Source: Bacteroidales bacterium (GTDB lineage: Bacteria; Bacteroidota; Bacteroidia; Bacteroidales; P3). From it: 12,221 bases of DNA. Under the pieces are notes generated by a model that was not told the DNA's origin, made no database searches, and saw nothing but the letters and a program-made list of their open reading frames with translations. Numbering within the stretch: the stretch's first letter is position 1; every line of letters begins with the position of its first letter. Of the stretch, positions 1 through 6,246 are shown in pieces. The DNA lies in NCBI GenBank assembly GCA_016281475.1, contig JAEEIS010000181.1:1-12221 (forward strand), in the 5' to 3' direction. The position numbers were made by a program, and so were the translations under genes.

Positions 1-435
1 ATTGACTTGCTGGAGAAGTCGTTTGTTGTGTTCCACCTGCGGTCGTTCAGCCGTAATGTGCGATCGGAGTTGAAGAAGAGTCGGAAGATATATTTTTGGG
101 ACAACGGGGTGCGCAATGCGGTGATTGGCGATTACAAGGCATTGGGGCTGCGTTCGGACGTGGGTGCGTTGTGGGAGAACTATGTGATTAGCGAGAGGCT
201 GAAGCATAACGCATATAGTTCGTTTTATGGAAAGAGCTATTTTTGGCGGACACAGCTGCAGCAGGAGGTGGATTATGTTGAGGATATTGACGGGGTACTT
301 CATGCCTACGAGTTTAAGTGGAGCAAAGCCAAGCAGCCTCGGCTGACGGAGACATTCGCCAAGAATTATCCCGACCATACTTTCGAGGTGGTTAGCCCAG
401 AGAATTATCAGGAGTTTGTAAGAGGGATTATTTGA
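1..435 (+). CDS. DUF4143-type AAA+ ATPase, C-terminal part (truncated by window start)
   Basis: The reading frame is open from base 1 to the TGA at 433-435, so only the last 144 residues are visible and the true start lies upstream of the window. The fragment matches the C-terminal DUF4143 region of the COG1373-type predicted ATPases. It has the YFWDNG motif (fragment residues 31-36), the GALWENYV motif (55-62) and a nuclease-like core of EVDYV (89-93) followed by EFKWS (104-108). This E/D...ExK arrangement resembles the PD-(D/E)xK fold proposed for DUF4143. The N-terminal P-loop ATPase domain would be outside the window. Proteins of this family are common in Bacteroidales accessory DNA; their cellular role is poorly known, and DNA or toxin-antitoxin-like functions have been suggested. 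It is followed by a 188-bp spacer and is probably not in an operon with pepD, which seems to have its own promoter. Confidence 0.85.
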   Translation: MDLLEKSFVVFHLRSFSRNVRSELKKSRKIYFWDNGVRNAVIGDYKALGLRSDVGALWENYVISERLKHNAYSSFYGKSYFWRTQLQQEVDYVEDIDGVLHAYEFKWSKAKQPRLTETFAKNYPDHTFEVVSPENYQEFVRGII

Positions 436-519
436 GGTAGATGAAAATGTCGCCAAGTTGGTGTAAATGTGTACTGTGTGTATCCACACTGAGGGTTTCG
501 GAAAAAAACAGTACGACCC

Positions 520-540
520 TTGAACGTTAAACATTGAACA
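520..540 (+). repeat. Three 7-bp tandem units (TTGAACG-like)
   Basis: Three adjacent 7-bp units occur: TTGAACG at 520-526, TTAAACA at 527-533 and TTGAACA at 534-540. They lie in the spacer upstream of pepD, read in the direction of that gene, and resemble the 7-bp TTGAAAA units at 5454-5474. Function is unknown. Confidence 0.6.
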
Positions 541-557
541 ATAATTCGCTTTTTTAA

Positions 558-579
558 CGAATAATTCAAAAATTATTCG
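558..579. promoter_or_regulatory. 9-bp perfect inverted repeat, possible pepD operator
   Basis: CGAATAATT (558-566) and its exact reverse complement AATTATTCG (571-579) are separated by 4 bp. The repeat ends one base before the putative -7 box at 580-587 and covers the place where the -33 box should be. A further AATAATTC copy lies at 540-547. The position suits a repressor or activator site, but no binding protein can be named from sequence. The arms are A/T-rich, so chance is possible. Confidence 0.45.
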
Positions 580-587
580 TATCTTCG
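580..587 (+). promoter_or_regulatory. Putative Bacteroidetes -7 box for pepD
   Basis: TATCTTCG matches the Bacteroidetes -7 consensus TAnnTTTG at all but one fixed position. It lies 36 bp before the pepD ATG. A good -33 TTTG at the usual distance is not visible; that stretch is occupied by the inverted repeat at 558-579, so this promoter may need an activator. Inferred from consensus only. Confidence 0.45.
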
Positions 588-623
588 CAGATGCCTTTGT
601 AAATCAATTAACACTATAATATT

Positions 624-2078
624 ATGAATATAAAAGACTTAGAACCAAAAGAATTGTGGGGTAACTTCTATCACCTCACCCGTTGTCCCCGTCCGTCGAA
701 ACATGAAGAGGTCGTTCGCGACTTTCTTGTGAAGTGGGCAAAAGAGCGTAAGATTGAGTGCCGCGTCGACAAGGTCGGCAACGTGATTATGTCGAAACCT
801 GCCACCAAGGGCATGGAGAACGTTTGCCCCGTGGTGCTGCAGGCGCACATGGATATGGTGCCACAGGCTCGTGCCGGCAAGGTGTTTGATTTCCAGAAAG
901 ACCCCATCGAGACCAAGATAGTCGACGGCTGGGTGTACGCTTGCGACACCACGCTGGGTGCCGACGATGGTCTGGGCGTGGCGGCTGCAATGGCAGTGCT
1001 GGAGAGCAAGACTATCAAGCACGGTCCTATCGAGGCCCTTATCACCACCGACGAGGAGACTGGTATGACCGGTGCATTCGGCTTGAAGAAAGGTGAGTTG
1101 AAGGGCAAATACCTGCTGAACCTCGACAGCGAAACCGAGGGCGAACTGTATGTGGGTTGCGCCGGCGGTATCGATGCCACCATCACCATCCCTTACACCA
1201 CAGAGAAGGCTCCCGAGAAGTATTGCGCCATGCGCTTGACTATCGGCGGCTTGAAGGGCGGTCATAGCGGCATGGAAATCAACACAGGTCGTGCCAACGC
1301 CAACAAGCTGATGTTCCGCCATATTCGCTGGGTTGCCGAGTGCGGCATCCGTTTGATAAGTATCGACGGCGGCAATATGCGCAACGCCATCCCGCGCGAC
1401 GCTACGCTGACCTTTGCCATGCCTAAGGCTCACAAGGACTGCATCGTGGCAGAGTTGGAGAAGGTGGCTGGCTGGGTGAAGAAGGAACTGGGCAAAGTGG
1501 AACCCGACTTCTTTATGAAACTGGAGCCCATCCGCATGACCCCGAAGGTGATGACCGAGGCCGACACGCAGAAGATTATCAACGCCGTGATGATTGCCCC
1601 CAACGGTGTCATCCGCATGAGCAAGGATATGGAAGGCTTGGTGGAGACTTCGCTCAACCTCGCCATTATGAACACCAACGGCAAGAATTTCACCATCAAG
1701 GCTCTGCTGCGTAGCTCTGTGGACAGCGCCAAGGAGGCTTTGGCTGAGCGTCTGGTGTGCCTCGCCGAATTGGCAGGTGGCAAGTGCCAGCTGACGGGTG
1801 CCTATCCCGGATGGAAGCCCAACATGGAGAGCGGCCTGCTGAAGACCATGAAGGCTACCTACAAGAAACTGTATAAGAAAGAACCCGCCGTAGTGGCCAT
1901 CCACGCCGGATTGGAGTGCGGCCTGCTGGGCGGCAAGTATCCCGACATGGAGATGATTTCGTTCGGTCCCACACTGCAGAGCCCCCACAGCCCCGACGAG
2001 CGCGCCAACATCGAGAGCTCGAAGAAGTTCTTCGACTATCTGATTGCCGCATTGGCTGCTATGCCCGAAAATAAATAA
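624..2078 (+). CDS. pepD: Aminoacyl-histidine dipeptidase (peptidase M20C)
   Basis: A 484-aa cytosolic metallo-dipeptidase of family M20C, which cleaves Xaa-His and other dipeptides to free amino acids. The length is typical of the family. Two-metal site residues are visible by family alignment: H75 and D77 in AHMDMV, D114 in LGADDGLG, E144-E145 in TTDEETG and D168 in LNLDSE. H455 in SPHSPDE matches the last metal-binding histidine. The GGHSGMEINTGRANA stretch (212-226) belongs to the lid/dimerisation domain insert. The ATG at 624 gives the canonical N-terminus; the leader is A/T-rich with no Shine-Dalgarno, as is usual for Bacteroidetes. The next gene starts 52 bp after the stop on the same strand, so cotranscription with the acyl-CoA synthetase is likely. 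The upstream -7 box and inverted repeat may control both. Confidence 0.95.
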   Translation: MNIKDLEPKELWGNFYHLTRCPRPSKHEEVVRDFLVKWAKERKIECRVDKVGNVIMSKPATKGMENVCPVVLQAHMDMVPQARAGKVFDFQKDPIETKIVDGWVYACDTTLGADDGLGVAAAMAVLESKTIKHGPIEALITTDEETGMTGAFGLKKGELKGKYLLNLDSETEGELYVGCAGGIDATITIPYTTEKAPEKYCAMRLTIGGLKGGHSGMEINTGRANANKLMFRHIRWVAECGIRLISIDGGNMRNAIPRDATLTFAMPKAHKDCIVAELEKVAGWVKKELGKVEPDFFMKLEPIRMTPKVMTEADTQKIINAVMIAPNGVIRMSKDMEGLVETSLNLAIMNTNGKNFTIKALLRSSVDSAKEALAERLVCLAELAGGKCQLTGAYPGWKPNMESGLLKTMKATYKKLYKKEPAVVAIHAGLECGLLGGKYPDMEMISFGPTLQSPHSPDERANIESSKKFFDYLIAALAAMPENK

Positions 2079-2123
2079 TTATCAGAATTATCCGAATAAT
2101 CAGAATCGTCTGAATAATCCGAA
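2079..2123 (+). repeat. Five 9-bp tandem repeats filling the pepD-synthetase gap
   Basis: Starting on the first base after the pepD stop codon there are five gapless 9-bp units: TTATCAGAA (2079), TTATCCGAA (2088), TAATCAGAA (2097), TCGTCTGAA (2106) and TAATCCGAA (2115). The consensus is TWATCMGAA. Only 7 bp (AATATTT) separate the last unit from the next ATG at 2131. The same 9-bp family occurs before pyrC at 7589-7624 on the opposite strand, again read along the gene. Confidence 0.85.
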
Positions 2124-2130
2124 AATATTT

Positions 2131-4203
2131 ATGATAGCAAAAGAACTTTTAAATCCCAAGAGCATCGTCATCTGCGGTGCGTCGTCCGATATTCACAAGC
2201 CTGGTGGTAAGGCTTTGAAAAATCTGCTGGAGAGCAACTTCAAAGGGCAGGTGTATGCCGTCAACCCCAAGGAGACCGAGGTGCAGGGCGTGAAATGTTA
2301 TACCAAGGTAGAGGACCTGCCGCAGGTGGACTGCGCCATCCTCTGCATCGCTGCCAAGTTCTGCGCCCAGACTGTGGACGTGCTCACCCAGCAGAAGGGT
2401 ACCAAGGGCTTCATCATCATCAGTGCGGGTTTCTCGGAGGAGAACGCCGAGGGTGCCGCCATTGAGAAGCACATCGTCGACAGCATCAACGCTGTGGGCG
2501 GTTCGCTTATCGGCCCCAACTGCACGGGCTTCCTGAACACCAACTATGCGGGTTGCTTCGACACCCCCATCCCAACACTCGACCCCCACGGTGTGGACTT
2601 CATCACCGGCTCGGGTGCAACGGCAGTGTTTATCAAGGAGTACGGTATCACAAATGGTTTGACATTCAACAGCGTGTGGGCTGTGGGTAACAGCGCTCAG
2701 CTGGGTATCGAGGATGTGCTGGAACACTTGGACGAGACGTTCGACCCAGAGAAATCTTCGCGCGTCATCATGCTGTACATGGAGAAGGTCGGCGACCCGC
2801 AGCGTCTGCTCAAGCATAGCCGCAGCCTTATTAACAAGGGCTGCCATATCGCAGCCATTAAGAGCGGTGGCAGCGCGGCCGGTAGCCGTGCCGCCTCGAG
2901 CCACACCGGCGCGTTGGCAACCAACGATGCAGCTGTGGATGCCCTGTTCCGCAAGGCGGGTATCGTGCGCTGCCAGAACCGTCAGGAACTGACCACCGTG
3001 TGCGGCGTGTTCATGTATCCTGAGCTGAAGGGCAACCGCTGCGCCGTGGTGACCCACGCTGGTGGTCCCGCCGTGATGCTGACCGACGTGCTCAGCAATG
3101 GCGGCATGGAGATTCCCAGCCTGAAAGACCATCCTGCCAGCCCCGCGTTGCTGGAGAAACTGTTTGCAGGCTCGTCGGTGGGCAACCCCATCGACTTCCT
3201 CGCCACCGGCACCGCCGAGCAACTGGGCTATATCCTTGACGCAGTGGAGAACGACTACGAGGACATCGACTTCTCGGTGGTCATCTTCGGTAGCCCCGGA
3301 CTGTTCTCGAACCGCGAGGTGTACAAACTCCTCGACGAGAAGATGAAGACCTGCAAGAAACCCATCTTCCCTGTGCTGCCTTCCATCATCAATGTGAAGG
3401 AAGAGATTCAGGAGTTTATCGACCGTGGCCGCATCAACTTCCCCGAGGAGTGCGTGTTGGGCAACGCCCTCTGCAAGGTCTACAACACTCCGAAGCCGCA
3501 GCCCGAGCAGGTGGAGCAGCCTGCCATCGACGTGGAGCGCATCCGTAAGACCGTCGACCGCTGCAAGAGCGGCTACATGGAGATTGCCGACTACAACGAG
3601 CTGCTGGATGCCGCCGGCATCAGCCGCAAGAAGAGTGTCGAGGTCGACAAGGTGGAAGATGCTATCGCCTTCGCCAAGGAAGTCGGCTGCAGCAAGGATG
3701 TGCCGCTGGTGATGAAGGTGGTCGGCCCGCTGCATAAGAGCGACGTGGGCGGCGTGACCCTCGGCGTGAAAGACCTCGAGACTGTTGAGAAGGAGTTCAA
3801 TCGCCTTATCGTCATTCCCGAGACTTACGCTGTGGAAATGTACCCCATGCTGGATGGTACCGATGTCTACATCGGTGCTATCAAGGATCCCAAATTCGGA
3901 CACCAGATATTCTTCGGTCTGGGCGGCATATTCATCGAGGTGCTGAAGGACGTGCAAAGCGCATTGGCTCCCATTACGGCCGCCGAGGCGAAGGAGATGC
4001 TCACCAAACTGCGCGGCTACAAGATTCTGCAAGGTGTGCGCGGACAGGAACCCGTGAACATCGACCTCTATGCCGAACAGGTGGCGCGCGTGAGCGCATT
4101 GGTGCAGGCTGCTCCCGAGATTGTGGAGATGGACCTCAACCCGCTGCTTGGCAACCCGCGCTACGTCACCGCCGTTGACGCACGTATTCGCCTTGAGAAA
4201 TAA
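2131..4203 (+). CDS. NDP-forming acyl-CoA synthetase (acetate--CoA ligase family), single-chain
   Basis: A 690-aa single-chain ADP-forming acyl-CoA synthetase. Enzymes of this family turn acyl-CoA, ADP and phosphate into the free acid, CoA and ATP, an energy-saving last step in fermentation. Domain order is a CoA-binding Rossmann domain (about 1-130, with VICGASSD and IGPNCTGF), succinyl-CoA-ligase-like domains (about 150-460) and a C-terminal ATP-grasp domain (about 470-690, with LVMKVVGPLHKSDVGG, FGLGGIFIEVLKD and EMDLNPLL). The catalytic phospho-histidine is expected at H258 in ASSHTGALA. The frame is open back to 2044 inside pepD, but I chose ATG 2131: it gives the family N-terminus MIAKELLNPKSI, while the extension would only translate the end of pepD and the 9-bp repeats. 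Substrate (acetate, branched or aryl acids) cannot be told from sequence. Neighbouring pepD suggests a link to amino-acid breakdown (inference). Confidence 0.9.
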   Translation: MIAKELLNPKSIVICGASSDIHKPGGKALKNLLESNFKGQVYAVNPKETEVQGVKCYTKVEDLPQVDCAILCIAAKFCAQTVDVLTQQKGTKGFIIISAGFSEENAEGAAIEKHIVDSINAVGGSLIGPNCTGFLNTNYAGCFDTPIPTLDPHGVDFITGSGATAVFIKEYGITNGLTFNSVWAVGNSAQLGIEDVLEHLDETFDPEKSSRVIMLYMEKVGDPQRLLKHSRSLINKGCHIAAIKSGGSAAGSRAASSHTGALATNDAAVDALFRKAGIVRCQNRQELTTVCGVFMYPELKGNRCAVVTHAGGPAVMLTDVLSNGGMEIPSLKDHPASPALLEKLFAGSSVGNPIDFLATGTAEQLGYILDAVENDYEDIDFSVVIFGSPGLFSNREVYKLLDEKMKTCKKPIFPVLPSIINVKEEIQEFIDRGRINFPEECVLGNALCKVYNTPKPQPEQVEQPAIDVERIRKTVDRCKSGYMEIADYNELLDAAGISRKKSVEVDKVEDAIAFAKEVGCSKDVPLVMKVVGPLHKSDVGGVTLGVKDLETVEKEFNRLIVIPETYAVEMYPMLDGTDVYIGAIKDPKFGHQIFFGLGGIFIEVLKDVQSALAPITAAEAKEMLTKLRGYKILQGVRGQEPVNIDLYAEQVARVSALVQAAPEIVEMDLNPLLGNPRYVTAVDARIRLEK

Positions 4204-4223
4204 TTATCCAAGACAGTTCATAA

Positions 4224-4258
4224 ATATAAGGTCGCCCTTTGCTAGGACGGCCTTATAT
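4224..4258 (+). terminator. Hairpin after the synthetase gene, probable terminator
   Basis: A 14-bp stem (4224-4237 with 4245-4258, one C-A mismatch and one G-U pair) closes a 7-nt loop TTTGCTA. The inner part is GC-rich (GGTCG / GGACGGCC side). It begins 20 bp after the synthetase stop. The 3' tail (TATAAATCTTT) is only weakly U-rich, so it may attenuate rather than fully stop transcription into the next gene, whose ATG is 19 bp further on. Confidence 0.6.
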
Positions 4259-4277
4259 TATAAATCTTTGTATCACT

Positions 4278-4727
4278 ATGGAAATAAATACCTTTTGCGA
4301 GACTGGCTGTTGCGCCCATTGTACCCAAAGGGGTAGTGCGTGCCCTGGCTGTAAGGACAGCGATGGGCATCCTTGTGGCGGTAGGTGCTTTGCCGCCGAG
4401 TTGGTTAAATCGGAAGGCTTAGAGGTCTTCTCTTCGTTGAAGAGAGACTTGATTGCCGAAATCAATGCATCAGGTGTTTCTGGTCTTCATGTGTCCGATT
4501 TGAATCTGTTGAGCGGTGCCTACGTAAATCTGGCTTATCCTCTTCCGAGCGGATGCTGCGTGCCCTTTTTAGACGATGGGAGTGTCTATCTTGGCAATCA
4601 GATAGAAGGTGCTGGGAATGGCCGTTGTTTTGGTGTAGTGGCCGGCCCGTCCTTTGTGCTCGTCTGCACGTATGGTGAGAATGGGGAAGACCCCGAACTC
4701 TTGCTATACAAGCGTTTCAAAAAATGA
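4278..4727 (+). CDS. Uncharacterised small protein with cysteine-rich N-terminus
   Basis: I do not recognise this 149-aa protein. The first 40 residues hold eight cysteines (C7, C11, C12, C15, C22, C25, C33, C37) in CxxxCCxxC...CxxC spacing with the motif ACPGC, which suggests a zinc site or an iron-sulfur cluster; the layout recalls DUF3795-like cysteine-rich proteins but is not a firm match. The rest (about 41-149) looks like a small soluble alpha/beta domain with LPSGCCVPFLDDGSVYLGNQIE and a C-terminal FVLVCTYGENGEDPELLLYK. There is no signal peptide or membrane segment, so it is probably cytosolic. ATG 4278 is preferred over an upstream in-frame ATG at 4239, because that one lies inside the hairpin at 4224-4258. 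It follows the synthetase on the same strand and is followed by a probable terminator at 4862-4881. Confidence 0.75.
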   Translation: MEINTFCETGCCAHCTQRGSACPGCKDSDGHPCGGRCFAAELVKSEGLEVFSSLKRDLIAEINASGVSGLHVSDLNLLSGAYVNLAYPLPSGCCVPFLDDGSVYLGNQIEGAGNGRCFGVVAGPSFVLVCTYGENGEDPELLLYKRFKK

Positions 4728-4753
4728 GCCCCTAAGCTGTGGTATGGAAGTAC

Positions 4754-4826
4754 GTTTTATACACCATCCGATAAGTGCGAAAATGTTTCTTCGAGGTTGA
4801 AGATTTCGTCAAATGTTGTATAAAAC
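4754..4826. repeat. Long-spaced inverted repeat between convergent genes
   Basis: GTTTTATACA (4754-4763) and its exact reverse complement TGTATAAAAC (4817-4826) flank 53 bp. Inside, a second, weaker pairing is possible between GCGAAAAT near 4778 and ATTTCGTC near 4803, closing on CTTC...GAAG. The result is an imperfect nested stem of about 73 nt. It could be part of the 3' UTR structure, a small structured RNA or the remains of a mobile element; no coding potential is visible. Confidence 0.45.
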
Positions 4827-4859
4827 AAAAACCTCATCAAATAGAGCTTGGATGAGGTT
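4822..4859 (-). terminator. Intrinsic terminator for the minus-strand PepSY-like gene
   Basis: Read on the minus strand, AACCTCATC (4859-4851) pairs perfectly with GATGAGGTT (4838-4830) around a 12-nt loop. The stem is followed at once by a T-rich tail, TTTGTTTTAT. It lies 50 bp beyond the stop of the minus-strand gene ending at 4909 and should end the minus-strand unit. Confidence 0.75.
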
Positions 4860-4861
4860 GC

Positions 4862-4881
4862 AAGGCCGTCAAGCGGCTTTT
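4862..4881 (+). terminator. Short terminator hairpin for the plus-strand genes
   Basis: A 7-bp stem (4862-4868 with 4874-4880, core GGCCG / CGGCT with one G-U pair) has a 5-nt loop and merges into a TTTT run. It faces the plus-strand cysteine-rich gene ending at 4727. Together with the minus-strand terminator at 4822-4859 it insulates the convergent units. Confidence 0.55.
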
Positions 4882-4908
4882 CGCGGACTCTTTTAGCTTA
4901 TAAGGAGA

Positions 4909-5334
4909 TTATTCGTCCACGTGGGTGACGTGGCCGCGGAGGTCGAATTGGATTTCCAATCCGTTGGTGAGGGTCACTTCGTAGCCGCCTTTCAGTTTCT
5001 CGCAGTCGATGATGAGCTGCTTGGGGAAACGTTCGACAACATAGCGGGTGATGTAGCCAGGCACGAGGGTGACGGGCAGGCCGTCGGTGCATTTCATCTC
5101 TTTCCAGATGCCTTTAGAGTCGAACTGGATGATGGTGCCGTCGGTCAGCAGGGCTTCGTATTCCTTGCCGTTGATGTAGGCAAAGTCGATGGCGCACGAA
5201 GGCCAGTGCTTTTGTATGAGCTCGATGGCGGGCTTGGGCAGGTTGTCGGGGTCGATAACTTTCTTGCGGCCGCCTGCGGTGGCGGTGCCGGCAATCAATA
5301 CTAGGGTCAATAGGGTTAGGATAAACTTTTTCAT
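4909..5334 (-). CDS. Secreted PepSY-like domain protein (two tandem repeats)
   Basis: A 141-aa exported protein of the Bacteroidetes PepSY-like type (PF11396/DUF2874-like, by eye). Residues 1-20 form a Sec signal peptide ending in AGTATA, and no lipobox cysteine follows, so it should be periplasmic. The mature part has two similar halves. The first (about 32-81) runs from LPKPAIELIQKHWP to the pair LTDGTIIQFD and GIWKEM. The second (about 91-141) runs from VPGYITRYVVERFP to LTNGLEIQFD and GHVTHVD. Family members are thought to bind ligands or inhibit partner enzymes, but no partner is known here. ATG 5334 is chosen because the in-frame extension up to 5427 would translate the 8-bp repeats and would hide the signal peptide. 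It is the last gene of the minus-strand cluster, separated from the lipoprotein gene by a repeat-filled 141-bp spacer, and is followed by a terminator. Confidence 0.85.
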   Translation of the reverse strand: MKKFILTLLTLVLIAGTATAGGRKKVIDPDNLPKPAIELIQKHWPSCAIDFAYINGKEYEALLTDGTIIQFDSKGIWKEMKCTDGLPVTLVPGYITRYVVERFPKQLIIDCEKLKGGYEVTLTNGLEIQFDLRGHVTHVDE

Positions 5335-5346
5335 GGTATGTTTAAT

Positions 5347-5378
5347 GTTGATATGTTGATATGTTGATATGTCGATAT
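5347..5378 (-). repeat. Four 8-bp tandem repeats upstream of the PepSY-like gene
   Basis: On the plus strand three identical GTTGATAT units (5347, 5355, 5363) are followed by GTCGATAT (5371). On the coding (minus) strand they read ATATCGAC then ATATCAAC three times. They end 12 bp before the start codon at 5334, in the place of a leader or promoter. Confidence 0.85.
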
Positions 5379-5404
5379 GTCTAGGGTTTAGGGAACATAC
5401 CCCC

Positions 5405-5450
5405 CCGCTTCGCGGTACCCCTCTCAAGAGGGGACGGCTGGCGCGTCAGC
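5405..5450. repeat. REP-like element of three consecutive hairpins
   Basis: Three GC-rich stem-loops follow one another: CCGC-TTC-GCGG (5405-5415), CCCCTC-TCAA-GAGGGG (5418-5433, a perfect 6-bp stem) and GCTG-GCGCGT-CAGC (5437-5450). The GC-rich block contrasts sharply with the A/T-rich repeats on both sides. From memory, similar strings on the minus strand (GACGCGCCAGCC and CCCCTCTTGAGAGGGG) recur in spacers of many Bacteroidetes genomes, so this is probably one copy of a dispersed REP-like family; a genome search would show it. Confidence 0.6.
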
Positions 5451-5453
5451 TAA

Positions 5454-5474
5454 TTTTCAATTTTCAACTTTCAA
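5454..5474 (-). repeat. Three 7-bp tandem repeats after the lipoprotein stop
   Basis: On the minus strand, one base after the lipoprotein stop codon, there are TTGAAAG (5474-5468), TTGAAAA (5467-5461) and TTGAAAA (5460-5454). They are similar in length and sequence to the TTGAACG-type units at 520-540. Confidence 0.75.
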
Positions 5475-5475
5475 T

Positions 5476-6246
5476 TTATATTAGTTCTTCTGATTCGATG
5501 GTGACGACGGCTTCCTTGCCGCTGGTGGTGCCGGTGTAGAGGTAGCGCAGACCTCGGTTGGTGGCTTTGAGCATGTTCATCATCCTCACAAAGGATGGGT
5601 CGCTGCTGGCGGTGAGCATATCCTTCACGGCTTCGTGGTACTGTTCCGCGCTGAATTTCATCTCGTTGATGTCGAATTGGTCTTCGTCGCAGTCGAAGTA
5701 GTAGGTGAAATAGGCACTGTCGAGCTCGATGCGTGTGCAAATCATGCCTTCGGCGTAGTTGAGAGGCAGTTGCAGGCGTGTGGATTGGAGCACGGACTGG
5801 AGGTATGTCTCAGGGTCGCTGACGTAGGAGGGCATGTTGTCCGACAGCTCGGCGCAGGTGAAATGGTGTGTGACCGCTCTCCCATCCTCGAGGGCAAAGA
5901 CCACGTCGAGGTCTGCTTCGGCGCCGACAATGGCCTGCAGCAGCTGGCGGAAAGTATCGTCGCTGTTGCTGCGATAGTTGTCAAGCATGTACTGGTGGAA
6001 ACTGTCTTTGTTCTGCTCAAAAGAGTCGGCATCGTATACACCTGTCAGCTGGTAGTAGAAGGTGACGGTGGTGCCGTCATACGAAGCCTTGGTCATGTGT
6101 CCCATGGCTCCGAGGGGGATAGGGCATTGGTTGTTGAGGCTTTCGACCATCAACTTAAGCTGCTTCTGGTAGTCGTTTTGGCAACCAGACAGGATGGTCA
6201 AAAGTGACAAACTAAATATAAATAGGTACTTTTTAATTTTCATCAT
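5476..6246 (-). CDS. Lipoprotein of unknown function with internal duplication
   Basis: A 256-aa protein that I cannot assign to a named family. The N-terminus is a type II signal peptide with lipobox LSGC, giving a lipidated C22, so it should be anchored in the outer or inner membrane. The mature chain consists of two similar domains, about 33-134 and 151-255. They share the order P(I/L)...G-M, a TFYY or FTYYFD strand, a helix with SDDTFRQLL or SDPSFVRMM, and a strand ending DVVFALEDGRAV or LRYLYTGTTSGKEAV, then EL. Its start codon (6246-6244) directly follows the pyrC stop (6249-6247) with no gap and a second ATG is next to it, so translation is probably coupled to pyrC. Why a lipoprotein is tied to a pyrimidine gene is unclear; shared transcription may be the only link. 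Confidence 0.8.
   Translation of the reverse strand: MMKIKKYLFIFSLSLLTILSGCQNDYQKQLKLMVESLNNQCPIPLGAMGHMTKASYDGTTVTFYYQLTGVYDADSFEQNKDSFHQYMLDNYRSNSDDTFRQLLQAIVGAEADLDVVFALEDGRAVTHHFTCAELSDNMPSYVSDPETYLQSVLQSTRLQLPLNYAEGMICTRIELDSAYFTYYFDCDEDQFDINEMKFSAEQYHEAVKDMLTASSDPSFVRMMNMLKATNRGLRYLYTGTTSGKEAVVTIESEELI

Noticed and set aside
476..489. Small hairpin GTGTG-TATC-CACAC as terminator of the DUF4143 gene
   Set aside because: Only 5 bp of stem and no following T-run; not strong enough to call.
441..530. 29-codon reading frame with CKCVLC after the DUF4143 gene
   Set aside because: Too short, no ribosome site or homologous feature, and it runs into the 7-bp repeats; probably chance.
639..1988. 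Long antisense reading frame opposite pepD (449 aa)
   Set aside because: It mirrors pepD, is rich in H, L, V, Q and A as expected from the complement of GC-biased codons, has no recognisable motif and no promoter; pepD has full catalytic residues.
2079..2123. CRISPR array or tRNA-like cluster
   Set aside because: Units are 9 bp with no spacers, and no cas genes are present; not a CRISPR.
2044..2130. N-terminal extension of the acyl-CoA synthetase inside pepD
   Set aside because: The extra 29 residues would be translated from the end of pepD in another frame and from the 9-bp repeats (N- and P-rich string); the family N-terminus begins at 2131.
2149..4032. Antisense reading frame opposite the synthetase (627 aa)
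   Set aside because: Same shadow effect: length comes from the codon bias of the real gene. No domain can be seen and composition is unnatural (very rich in H, V, L, D).
5335..5427. Upstream in-frame extension of the PepSY-like gene
   Set aside because: It would translate the 8-bp repeats and part of the hairpin element and place the signal peptide internally.
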